From positions 43,503,053 through 43,567,052 of the forward strand of contig CM060732.1 of NCBI GenBank assembly GCA_030704615.1: a DNA stretch of 64,000 bases, given 5' to 3'. Shown here one piece after another: positions 51,464 to 61,607 of the stretch. The translations under genes were made by a program, and so were the position numbers. Source of the DNA: Takakia lepidozioides. Taxonomy: Eukaryota; Streptophyta; Takakiopsida; Takakiales; Takakiaceae. How positions within the stretch are numbered: the first letter of the stretch is position 1; every line of letters begins with the position of its first letter. The notes under the pieces are model-generated. The model did not search any database, had not been told where the DNA came from, and was given only the letters and a program-made list of their open reading frames with translations.

Positions 51464-51804
51464 CATCCAAGGCATTTTCAGAGGCTTAGGTATACCTTTA
51501 AATCACACAAATTTCATATCGCTTACTGATGACACACTAATTAAACAATACGGTCAACTACAACTTGTAGTTATAGATGAAATATCTCTTGTAGGTCGCC
51601 GAATGTTTTCATTCATAGACAAAAGATTGCGTTTCATCCAAGGCATTTTCAGAGGCTTAGGTATACCTTTAAATCACACAAATTTCATATCGCTTACTGA
51701 TGACACACTAATTAAACAATACGGTCAACTACAACTTGTAGTTATAGATGAAATATCTCTTGTAGGTCACCGAATGTTTTCATTCATAGACAAAAGATTG
51801 CGTT
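51464..51804 (+). repeat. 171-bp in-frame tandem duplication in the helicase
   Basis: 51464-51634 and 51635-51804 are almost identical (one difference seen, GTCGCCG/GTCACCG). The unit is exactly 57 codons, so the Walker B motif appears twice in frame. High identity compared with the decayed surroundings indicates a recent duplication. Confidence 0.93.
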
Positions 51805-53420
51805 TAGATATGAAACGCATACCCAACAAACTTTTTGGAAACTTAGATGTCATTGTCACTGGTGATTTTTATCAAGTCCCACCATTTAGAGATACGTGGA
51901 TATTCCAAAATAAAATAAAAAATAAATCAAGATGATCAAACATTTGTTGAAATCTTAAACCGATTTTGAACGACGTCACATAACACTGATGATATTAAAA
52001 ACATGAACAATGTATGTTATAGGCCGCCCCCGTCAGATCCAACATTACCTCATCTATTTTTCACAAATACACGTACTCAAGCACACAATGAAGACATTTT
52101 TAATCGAACGGAATGCCAAATTTTTTTCATTCAAAGCAATAGACGTCCATCATCCATTGTGTCCTTCATACGTCAAACCCCCTCTTGATGCCACTAAAAT
52201 TGCAGGTTTACATACACTTGTGCGCATGAAACCCAACATGCGAGTAGAATTGTGTGGAGACAACTATAACATCCAAGATGGTTTAGTAAATGGAGATGAA
52301 TGAATTTTCAAACACGACACAACTTCATCATTACATCTGCTAGTTTAGATGTATTTTTCTAATTAACGAATATGACATGAAACGCGAGCTTCTTATTCAT
52401 ACAAATACCAAAACAACAATGACATATGCAAATGTTGGACTCCAATTGCAGCCAAAACTAAACAAATTCAATTCACGAATAATCCTGACCACGTAATAAC
52501 TCGTACTCAGTTCTCAATTCAAGTCGCAGCAGCACGTATTATACATAGAGCACACAGACTGACCATGGATCGTATGAACAGACACGAATTGACATACAAA
52601 GCTTTATCGCGCATAAAAGAATGACAAAATTTACATCTCCTAGCTCCATTTAAGGACAAAAATTTACATGTGGATGATATAATACGTGAAGAAATAAACA
52701 AACTTCAAACAACTGCTAGATGAAAACTACTATTTGGGTGAAGCCTCTGCGACAAGGCAGTTAGCATACAGATCGAGTCTCACAGTTTCAAACTGCCAAG
52801 AATGTTGTATTCGTTCAATATACACTCACTATTGTGATATTATGGACAACTACAACCTATGAACATCTCAAATATTATATTTAAATGCAACACGTTTACA
52901 TCCAAATAATCAAAATTGGTCATTATATGTATCTAACGATCGCTTCTCAAGACTATCGTGTCGTGACGGACACGGAACAACCATTTTATATGATAGAACC
53001 ACCTCGCTTCAAAATTGCAAAATTCAAACACACATTACTGCATCTTTCAATCCAAATTCTTGCAGAGCTATACATGTCATTGCAAATGTCCTTTGTTTTT
53101 CCTTCACAATACTTTGCAAAATGTGCAAAATTCATATGATCGAGCACCGAAACGTTGGCCAACGATTTTTATCGGAGATTTCAATATCAATCTTCACAAA
53201 GTTCCCAACAGAGAATCTGACATACTTCACTCATTCATGAAAAACTACAACTTTCATCTTACATTCAAATGCTACGACAGACTATAATTCTCAATTAGAT
53301 CATACATGGATTAATTGACCTACGCAACATTGTTTGTCTGGAACAAAAGAAGCATATTGGACTGACCACAAACCCATTCAAACTTCCAGATTACACAATC
53401 ATTTTACAACTGATTTGTAA
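51464..53420 (+). mobile_element. Helentron-like relic: PIF1 helicase then endonuclease
   Basis: On one strand, with frameshifts, lie pieces of a PIF1-type helicase: Walker B LVVIDEISLVG, GDFYQVPP, then LPHLFFTNTRTQAHN (52041), NIQDGLVNGDE (52270) and TRTQFSIQVAAARIIHRAH (52500). About 400 bases on comes an exonuclease-endonuclease-phosphatase fold: IFIGDFNINL (53165), LDHTW (53297) and WTDHKPIQ (53362). Helitrons encode Rep plus PIF1 helicase; only the Helentron/Helitron2 branch carries a C-terminal endonuclease. Rep and Walker A are missing, several stops are present, and the helicase contains an internal duplication, so the copy is dead. A LINE endonuclease inserted next to a helicase is the alternative. 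Confidence 0.75.
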
Positions 53421-53628
53421 CTACAATAAGGCACGGCTTGCATGTATTCCATGCATTTGTTTTCATCTCACTGTAAATTGCTCAAGCGGTTGCTGCAAGA
53501 TATTTTTTATTAAACCAATAATGAGAAGCAGCATGGAAAAGGTTGTGATAGATTTGGTCATTTAATTATGATTGGAAAAGATTATGGAATATAAATAGTA
53601 GTGGATATTATATAGAGTGTCATAATAA

Positions 53629-53662
<34 letters not shown>

Positions 53663-54164
53663 GGATGACTATAAAAAATTTGTAAATTAAGAAAGTGTGA
53701 CAAAATACATCATATTTTCATCCACCTCGAAGAGAATGTTTCAATCAAATTACTACCATTTTTATTTCATTATTCTGAAAAAACTAATTGCCATATTTAT
53801 TTTTTAAACTTATTTTGATGTTAAATTTGTTAAAATATTTGGACGTCAAGAGATGTTTTTTTAAGAAAAAAGAGAATCTTGACATAACCTCAACACGTAT
53901 TTATAAGCACAAAGTAAAAGTCAATACCTAGTATCTACAGTCATGTGCACGAAGATTTTAGATTTAAGCAAGACTACTCTTTTTTGTTTGAATTTTGACG
54001 AACACAAATGTCATTACAGTCGGTGGGAGTGCTTTGATCTGCTGATCGCCACGTGTTCCAATAGTCAGGTAGATGCTCACCCTAGAGCCATATTACTCTT
54101 CTTGAGTTAGGTGATTGATTGACCATATTTATATAATATATAACTACCTATCTATATCTACATG
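53421..54164. other. AT-rich stretch with (TTGA)n microsatellite
   Basis: About eight TTGA units run from 53630 to 53662, some 210 bases beyond the endonuclease piece, within AT-rich sequence. Short tandem repeats are frequent near Helentron 3' ends, but no terminal hairpin was identified. The rest is featureless. Confidence 0.6.
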
Positions 54165-54335
54165 TATAGAAGAAACACTTGGGAGCCACTGCTTACAAAT
54201 CAGGCCTCTTAATTATAGTGAGAGGAAAAAATAACCTCTTTCAAAGTAACCTCATCATGAGGCACTGAGCACAAGACTAAAAGGGACACCCCCAAAACGA
54301 AGGGGAAGAAGATAAATACCACACCTAACAAGGTA
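54165..54335 (+). repeat. Dispersed repeat, inverted partner of 24.4 kb copy
   Basis: Reverse complement of this segment aligns along most of its length with 24385-24510, including GAAAGAGGTTATTTTTTC. The ends of the element are not defined. Confidence 0.7.
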
Positions 54336-55057
54336 ACAAGAATCACAGCTTGGATGACATCAAACTAAGCTACCACTGATGGTCATTGTTTTTAAGAGGA
54401 AGTTTTTTTCAGTTGACTTATTTTTAATATATTGATCAAATACGAGAAAAAACAAGAAAAGAAAAGAACAATAGAACTAACAAGTGAAAGAGGCGACCAA
54501 GAACTATTCGATTTTAAGGATGGTTGATTATTCAAAGTTTAAATCACCTGGTGTTCAACACACTCATGAGCACAACGCATGCTACAAGCGCGGTTTGTGG
54601 CTTCACGCAAAGCACGGATTCCACGGCGAGCACAATTTGTGTGGTAAAAATCAAGCGCAGTTTCATGATTTGTGCCTTGGATATATTGCTCCCTAATTCC
54701 TTCTTGAAATTGCAAAAAGCTTCGGCGAAGTATAGACCTGTTGCCCATTCCGGCCACTTTTTGATCTTTTTGCTCCTGTTTTATCATATCATTTGTTGAC
54801 TCTCAATCTTATTAAAAGGAGCAAGGAAAAAATAACCTTGCAAAGGTCGTGAAGACAAGCACAATGGAGATACAACTAAAAATGCAACCCACAACTCACG
54901 GACGAGGAGTGAATGAAGAGAACATAGAGGCAAGAATGCGTAATATCGAGCAAAGTGCGCCTCCTGGAAGCAGCACCAACATGATCCATAAGTAGAAAGC
55001 TTAATTTTAAATAAGTTTATTATTATTTATAATATAAAAACATACCCGTAAAATAAC

Positions 55058-56419
55058 CATTTTAAGCTCATTGTTGTATTCATTTGCTTTCGTCCTCAAA
55101 TAGATTGTTTGTTCAGAAAAATTCTCCAACTTTTGTTCGAGTTTTCCCTTGACATCCAACGTCTTCTTTAGTTGTGCCTACACTTATTGATAGAATTGAA
55201 ACTTAGATAATGACGATTTTGCATAAATTTAATTTAATAATTTTCAATATCCATGTCAACTTTAAAGATCTTTATTATGGTATTTAATTCCTTGGAAGGC
55301 TTAGGATAATTAAAAGATTTACCTCAAGAGTAATGACTCGTTTCTCAGCTTCGGTTTGTTCATTCAAGTCTTTGGACATGATCAAAAGACGAGACTCCAA
55401 AGATGAACGTTCCAATTCAAAATCATGTACTTGATGATGGAGAACTTCCTCCAAGTTTTTTTTCTCTTTTTCTAGTTCCATAGCCCTACGGTAACAGAAG
55501 AACTATTTCACAGTAAACAAAAGGAATGATATACCCATAAAACTGATAAGTATAGCTTTGATATATCTAGTAGTATTTCATAACATATAATCATATCATC
55601 TAGTAATGCATGATTGTGCTATTTTCATTCAGAATTTCATGATGTTAATATTCATGGGATGAGTAACCTGTTCTTTGAATTTGGAACTGTTCAATTCTAT
55701 AAAGTTTAATAAGGTCAGAAATAATTTCATCACATATATGCACAACATAGTGATAGTTGGTCTATATGAATAAAGTATACTAATAGTAACATTTAGAAAG
55801 TTATGATAGTTTCCATAAAAAGTTAAAAATTGTCATATCATATATTGTTTCTATTCAAGCCTCACTGAAGAAGTTCTTAGTGCATCTTTAATGAAAACAC
55901 CTAAATTAACACTATTTGACATCAAAAATTTGAAGAAGAAATGATAGTCATTCAATCATCATTTTATTATTGAGTTCCTAACTAAGAATTCACAAACCGG
56001 TGAGCTAGCCAATGTTGGTTATTGAAATTCTCAGTCATATTGTCGTACAAAGTGTTGACCTCACATTCCATTTTCTCTACATTTGCATTATTTTGTTTCA
56101 TATATTGCTCCAACCTGTCATTAGCTTCCACGCCAAGATGTGAAAAAAAATAACCTACATGAGTGCCATTTCGGATAGGACGACATTTTATATAATCAAC
56201 CACCTTTAAAATAAATCACTTATGCTAAAAGAAAGTGAAATACTTGTCACGCAGCTGCTTATTAACACATTGCAACCGTTGTTCTCCATCAATATGGGCT
56301 TCCAAGTCTTGTTGCAATGCTGCCACTTGACGCCGTAAAGTGCCGGCATCCGATGCCGGAGGCACCAACAAACCTTGATGACCTTTCAAACAGAGGTCAT
56401 GCAGGCTCGAGTCACTCAT
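55058..56419 (-). CDS. Unrecognised coiled-coil protein, 3' end open
   Basis: Four exons can be joined: 56419-56267 (start MSDSSLHDLCLKG), 56203-55998, 55485-55323 and 55177-55058; phases agree (0, 2, 0, 0). The first donor is weak (GTTAAT; an alternative GTATTT at 56243 does not keep frame). Exons 1, 3 and 4 are heptad-rich: LRRQVAALQQDLEAHIDGEQ, ELEKEKKNLEEVLHHQV and AQLKKTLDVKGKLEQKLEN. Exon 2 (CRPIRNGTHVGYFFSHLG, then coiled coil) is not a domain I know. Later exons probably continue below 55058, perhaps into the frame at 54787-54539, but I could not join them. About 214 codons are visible. The AT-rich, repeat-filled setting leaves open a transposon origin or pseudogene. Function unknown. 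Confidence 0.5.
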
Positions 56420-57734
56420 CTTGTTTCAAGTATCTAATGTAACCCTAGTGTGAAGAGGCTCTCACATCAATCACTAATAGAGAGATGATGCTGGCGGAAG
56501 CTAACATAAATAAGAGCCTCTTCCCATACGTGCCCAGTATGTAAGGAAGGTATGGGAGGGATATACTTAGAGATGCAAAAGAAATGTGTATGTGTGGTCT
56601 ACTAGTTTGAAAATGGTGTATATATGGGAAAGAGGTAGAAAAATATGAAAAGGTACTAGAACAGGACAAAGAGGTATGGGCTATAGGCTACCAAACCATT
56701 TCACCAAACTTACTGAACCTCTACGTTATTATTATTATTTTTCTAGTAAACTAAACAATTAATCACACAGTTTGTGATCACGTAGTTTGCAACCTATTAA
56801 CGGACGGCGGGATGTAATTTAGAAGACCCTATCATGAATGGTTGTGATGTCCCCTTCGTTAAAAATATAAACGTAAATAAAAGAAAACGTGTTACTTTGA
56901 GTAACCATGAAATTTGGAGTCTATCAAAGCCAATTTAAAATAAATAAACAAATAAAGGGGGAAGAAACCCCAAAATTGCATTGGAAACAGTGGAAAAATT
57001 AACCACCAGGGGGCCATGACGACTGACCGCGGGGAAACCACCCTGTGCCCAAGAGCACAAAGAGAAAGAAAGAAACCAAATAGCAGCCAAGGCACGAAAA
57101 GTAAGAGCAGAGAACATGACAGAGTAGCAAAGAACTCCTAATATCTAAGCTGGGTCATATTTAGGCCGACTCACTATATGGTGATTGCCATATGTTTAGA
57201 AATACAGATTTTTCACATAAATCCTTGAACATAAAATTAGACATACTGTCATTTCTTAAGTTCGTCCATCAAACAAGGTTGGTTAGCATAGAAAAAAATA
57301 TTCTATATATTTTAAGAATATATCAAAATGTACTGTGGTGAATTGAAATGATATGCTCACGCCAGAGATATTGTGAAATTATTCCAAATCTAACAATATA
57401 ACCCTATTGTACAAAGATTATGTATTTATCAATTTCGGCGAAACCCAAGATGATTTCGTGGGCGGCAAATGCTTTTGTCTATCATTTGGTTTTGACGGGC
57501 CAGAGGCTATGGAATCAAATTAAATTGGTAATTTTTAATTATAGAAGTAGTTTAAAAATTGAATAAACTAATACAATACTTATGCCTACTTACATGTGAA
57601 TGTCTAAGAGCATCTCCACAGCGAGCGAGCAAGGCCCATCAAACATTATATATCCTGGTTATAGGGGTAACAATACTTTATACAAGGGCAGTTTGGTTGG
57701 CACTCCACGATTGGGACGGTAGAAGACCCGACAC
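56420..57734. other. Intergenic, upstream of the coiled-coil gene
   Basis: The part next to 56420 would be promoter. Open frames at 56892-57117 (-) are hydrophobic but have no gene context. Nothing else was recognised. Confidence 0.35.
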
Positions 57735-58035
57735 AGATAACCCCGATCGAGAGAAGCATGCTCACGCTTAACGCACTAAGAGTGAGCAAATTTCGTTAAG
57801 CGGAAGCACATAAGGGAAGCGGAGCCTATAACCGTGGAAAAACTAAGGCCTATTGTCGTGGACGCAATCTTGTGTGGAATGGAGGGTAACATGCCTAGGA
57901 CCTAAGACGCCGAACTCCATGCATGAAAATTCAAGAGAAATGTGCGATCAAATCTTATGGATGAATGATAAATTGAAATGGATGAATGGTGGATGAAAAA
58001 TGATGGATGAATGAACCATGGATGACTGTAATAAG
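57735..58035 (-). repeat. TCATCC / CTGCTCACG repeat element, inverted copy
   Basis: Reverse complement reads ACAGTCATCCATGGTT, a run of TCATCC words, then CCACGGTTATAGGCTCC and TGCTCACTC...GCGTGAGCATGC, in the same order as 47480-47835 on the other strand. Confidence 0.75.
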
Positions 58036-58174
58036 ATTGATTGTAAAAGAACTTTCATCTTGTTGAATGAAGCGTGGCCATCCACCAACTCAAAGTTATA
58101 CAGATTTTGCCTCACGTATTTTGGGTTGGATACACCTCACATGTCGGATAACAATGCCATATAGGTGCATGTAA

Positions 58175-58745
58175 GATGATCTCATTCAAGAAAGTGTTGT
58201 CATTAGATGGTTGAAATAAATTACATGGTTAGAAAAAAATATTGATTGCAAAACAAGATTGATCTCATTCAAGAAAGTTTTGCAATTAACCAACACGAAG
58301 CCATCTCCAAGTTTACCCAAGTATTAATCGATCATGAGTTGGGTTAGGAGATGGTTGGAGAAAAAACATTGATTGCAATTCAAGACTGAAAAAAAATATT
58401 GATAATTACGAAATAAGATTGATCTCATTCAACAAAGTGTTGCCATCAACCATCATGAAGCCATTTTCAAGTCTGCCCAGGTAGTCATGGGTCATAAGCT
58501 GGGTTATGAGATGGTTGGAAAAAAAAAAATCAATGGAAAACAAGATTGATGTCATTCAAGAAAGTGTTGTCATTAACCATCTCAAAGTCTGCCCAAATCA
58601 TAAGATGGTTGGAAAAAAAACCTTGATTGCAAGAGGACATTGATAAAAGTCAGGTCATAAGATGGCTGGAAAATAATATTGATTGCAAAAGAAGATTGAT
58701 CTCATTCAAGAAAGTGTTAGCATTAACCAGCACGAAGCCAGATCT
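58175..58745 (+). repeat. Degenerate repeat array with GATTGATCTCATTCAAG core
   Basis: Five copies of a core close to GATTGATCTCATTCAAGAAA (near 58178, 58258, 58419, 58541 and 58695) are joined by shared words such as ATTAACCA-CACGAAGCCA, AAGTCTGCCCAAG and GAGATGGTTGGAAAAAAA. Spacing varies from about 80 to 160 bases, suggesting repeated unequal exchange. Confidence 0.7.
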
Positions 58746-58872
58746 AAGGCCGGATACACTTCGGGACACTTTTTACCATGACATGACACAAAAACTGCAT
58801 AGACTTTGCAATCTCAATCCCGATAACATCTCAAACTCGTGCAGTACTATCTCGCTCAAGTAATGTCAAAAC

Positions 58873-59346
58873 CAGTGTTGGACTGGTATATAATACTGGT
58901 ATATGCACTGGTATTAGATACCCGACCAGTCTGGTATCATTTGGGAGAGTACTTGGTCATATACCAGACCAGGCTGGTATCAGTTCTTTCATACCAGCCA
59001 CAATACCAGTACTCCCCCACCTTCTTCCTAATTTACTCTGGTATGTATACTGAAGTAATTTATGTGTACATCTGCCTATATATTTGTACTTAAGTATATT
59101 TATTTCTTTATGTATATTTTATTTGTTTTCACTTGATATTTGCCATTTGACACATTTGTAACTCAAGATGGCTTTGGAATGATACCAGGGTTGATATCTC
59201 ATACCAGCTGGTATTGTGGTCATGATACTCATATTCATACCAGTATGTGGAAAAAATACATCCACCATTATATAGACCAGACTGGTATGAAAGTTTTGTG
59301 ATGCGTCTGGTACCAGGACCAGTCTGGTATGTAAAAAACTTGATAG
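58873..59346 (+). mobile_element. hAT-type MITE family A, copy 3, right repeat deleted
   Basis: The left end CAGTGTTGGACTGGTAT is intact and the 8-bp target duplication GTCAAAAC is present on both sides (58865-58872 and 59347-59354). At the right end the 13 bases CCAGTCCAACACT are gone, leaving TTGATAG against the duplication. The body is very similar to the copy at 42.5 kb. Loss of one terminal repeat should make it immobile. Confidence 0.9.
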
Positions 59347-59857
59347 GTCAAAACATCATTGGGTCCTATCGTACATTGGTGAATGTATGTGTCTCGTTTA
59401 AGATCACAAAACATCCTCTGAATATAGATGTAGTACAAATGTTTGCACGACACAAATTTGTCGTAGGCCAATCGTTGCCATGGGGAGGGCGTGTAGGATA
59501 TGCGGAAGGGAAAGCCCGTTAAGAATTGATCGTTATGACAGTTGGTCCTCTTGGGAGCCGAAACCCTGCATCCTCCAACATGTCAATTTTCTGTTTTGAG
59601 AGTGAAGTCCCCACCTTCACTGACCACACGATTGGTCACCGACTCACTAACAGTCCCCGTCACGCAACGCTTCATGTCATCGGGGAAGAACCAGAACTTG
59701 TGAGGCCTGGCCTCCCGCGCACTGTAATGCTTGAACAATCCTGAGAAAGTCGGGCCAGTAGTCCCGCCAGGGGCTCTACAAACCATAGAGGTGCACTTGA
59801 TAAACGAGGTTGCCCTGATAGCGGAACATTTCACTTTTCATCTTTGGGGAGTCCGTT

Positions 59858-60220
59858 CTATGTGTGCCACATTGCGTCTGCACAGTCAGACTCCTGGATT
59901 GGCAACATGTTCTCCCTTTTTTCCTGTACAGTTGTAGTTGGTGAGCGCGGAGTGAACTTGGTATACAACGAACCTGCCTCAGGGCTATGAACTTCAACTT
60001 GTAGCGATGTCTCAATCTCCCTAGCGAACTTCTCGTCATCAAGGACTTGCCTCGCCACATCCTCTCTATCCTGCCGCTCCATATCCGCTGCGAGCTTAGC
60101 ATCAGCTTCAACCTGATCGAGATGAGAGTCCGAGTCACTGTCGGACAGGAAAATAATTTCCTTGGATCGAAAACGCGGACGCTTCAAAGAAGAGGAACTC
60201 TCCCCAGCCCATCGCTTCAT
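59858..60220 (-). CDS. Unrecognised acidic nuclear-type protein, first exon(s)
   Basis: Open frame of 120 aa starting MKRWAGESSSSLKRPRF. The frame extends upstream to 60328 through a lysine-rich stretch that is probably untranslated. Residues near 21-32 read EIIFLSDSDSDS, a good match to a SUMO-interacting motif followed by phosphorylatable serines. The next 45 residues are charged and helical (LAADMERQDREDVARQ, DDEKFAREIETSLQ), similar in style to ubiquitin-interacting helices. The rest of the gene is not established: a frame at 59834-59583 (FSGLFKHYSARE, KFWFFPDDMKRC) may be a later exon, and the MITE at 58.9-59.35 kb lies just beyond. It is divergent from the CXC gene on its right. It could be a SUMO/ubiquitin-linked protein; no family is assigned. 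Confidence 0.45.
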   Translation of the reverse strand: MKRWAGESSSSLKRPRFRSKEIIFLSDSDSDSHLDQVEADAKLAADMERQDREDVARQVLDDEKFAREIETSLQVEVHSPEAGSLYTKFTPRSPTTTVQEKRENMLPIQESDCADAMWHT

Positions 60221-61607
60221 TCTTGGAGAGGTTCCAAGGAAGAATGATCCTAAATAAAGGTTCTTTTTTCTTTTTTCTTTTTTTTCTTTTTTTTTGAGCG
60301 GTCGGTCTTGCCCAGGGAAGAAGCCCATTTTAAATTTTCTCTTTCAATAAAGCTTTCAAGATACCCTGCTCCCTCTAGACGGTAGCTTAGTTCTCCCCCT
60401 CACTAATGGCAAAAGTGGAAAACAAACAAAGAATAAAAAGAAAAAAGACCTTCTACTAACTGGTTGGTTCGTGAGGCTCGTTAGGCTAGTTTAGCAGGTC
60501 AAGGAACATTCCGCTTTGTCAGAAGGAGAAATCGTTAGTTGAGGGAACCTTACGCCCGTTAGTAATCGCGTATGACCGGAAATAGCCGGTGGTGGTGGAG
60601 AGCGCGGGAACGTGCCACCAGGCAAGAACAAAACGGACCCAACAAAACAGAGCAGCGCAGACCCACAACTTGAACCCCACAAGATTTGCTCGAGCGTCCG
60701 AGGGATGGCGCAAAGCCATACGTTTGCGAGATATTTGTCAGTGTGGTTGAAGGTCCTGGTCTCCTGAGGGTGCAGTTCTTCCTGAGAGAGGTGGAGCATG
60801 GAGGGAGATGGGGATATTTGAACCAAGGATGAACGTGGAACAGTTCAGTGGTGCAGTGGAATTGATTGAATCTGAGAGACACTCTTAGCTCGTGAAGCCT
60901 GCCGTTTTGGCTTTTGTGAATCCGTTTTTTCAAATTCTATCTACAAAGTGTTTTTTCATTTCGTCGTTTATGTTTTCTCTCCACAAGTTAGTCTTGTCGT
61001 GTGCATGCAGCTTGTGGAGAGAAGTTGTTCGTTTTACTTGAGAGGGTTCTCGGTTACTGGACCCATGTGTGCCTTTGTCCAATTTCAGTTTGCAAGACAG
61101 CGACACCAAATCACTGTCCACGATTAGATTTAAGATGGTCTCAGAGGCCTCATTCTGTTCTGTTGAAGAATTAGGCCATCGTTTGGTAACTGTTTCAGAA
61201 CTTCTCTAGCCTCCCCCACTCTCACGTGTTTACGGCCAACTTCGGTCACTTACTTCAGGAAGTTGAAAAGAAAAGTGAAATTCGACCACTCCTCTTCACA
61301 GAGCTGAGGATGTTACCATCGCAGCTTTCGGAAGGACCCACTGTTGCGGGTATGTTCTGCATGTTATTCAAATCTCATCACGATGAAGGGGAATGTCTCT
61401 TTGTGAACAAATTGAGGGTTTTTATCTGATTTTCTTCCTTGTTCATGGAATAACGCGAAGAGCAAGAATCACTGTATATTTTACATTAGTGAAGAAGCGC
61501 ATTGTATGAGAGGAGAAGAATGGAAGGGTTCAGCCGAAAGACTATGGGGTGATGGTGTATTGTCGCCTTCCCAAGGTAGAAGGGAACGTTCGTGTGGCTT
61601 TTTCTGA
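60221..61607. promoter_or_regulatory. Shared intergenic region between divergent genes
   Basis: About 1.4 kb separates the minus-strand acidic gene from the first tentative exon of the plus-strand CXC gene, so both promoters must lie here or the leaders contain further introns. A T/C-rich run at 60262-60295 precedes the minus-strand start. Core promoter elements were not assigned. Confidence 0.4.
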
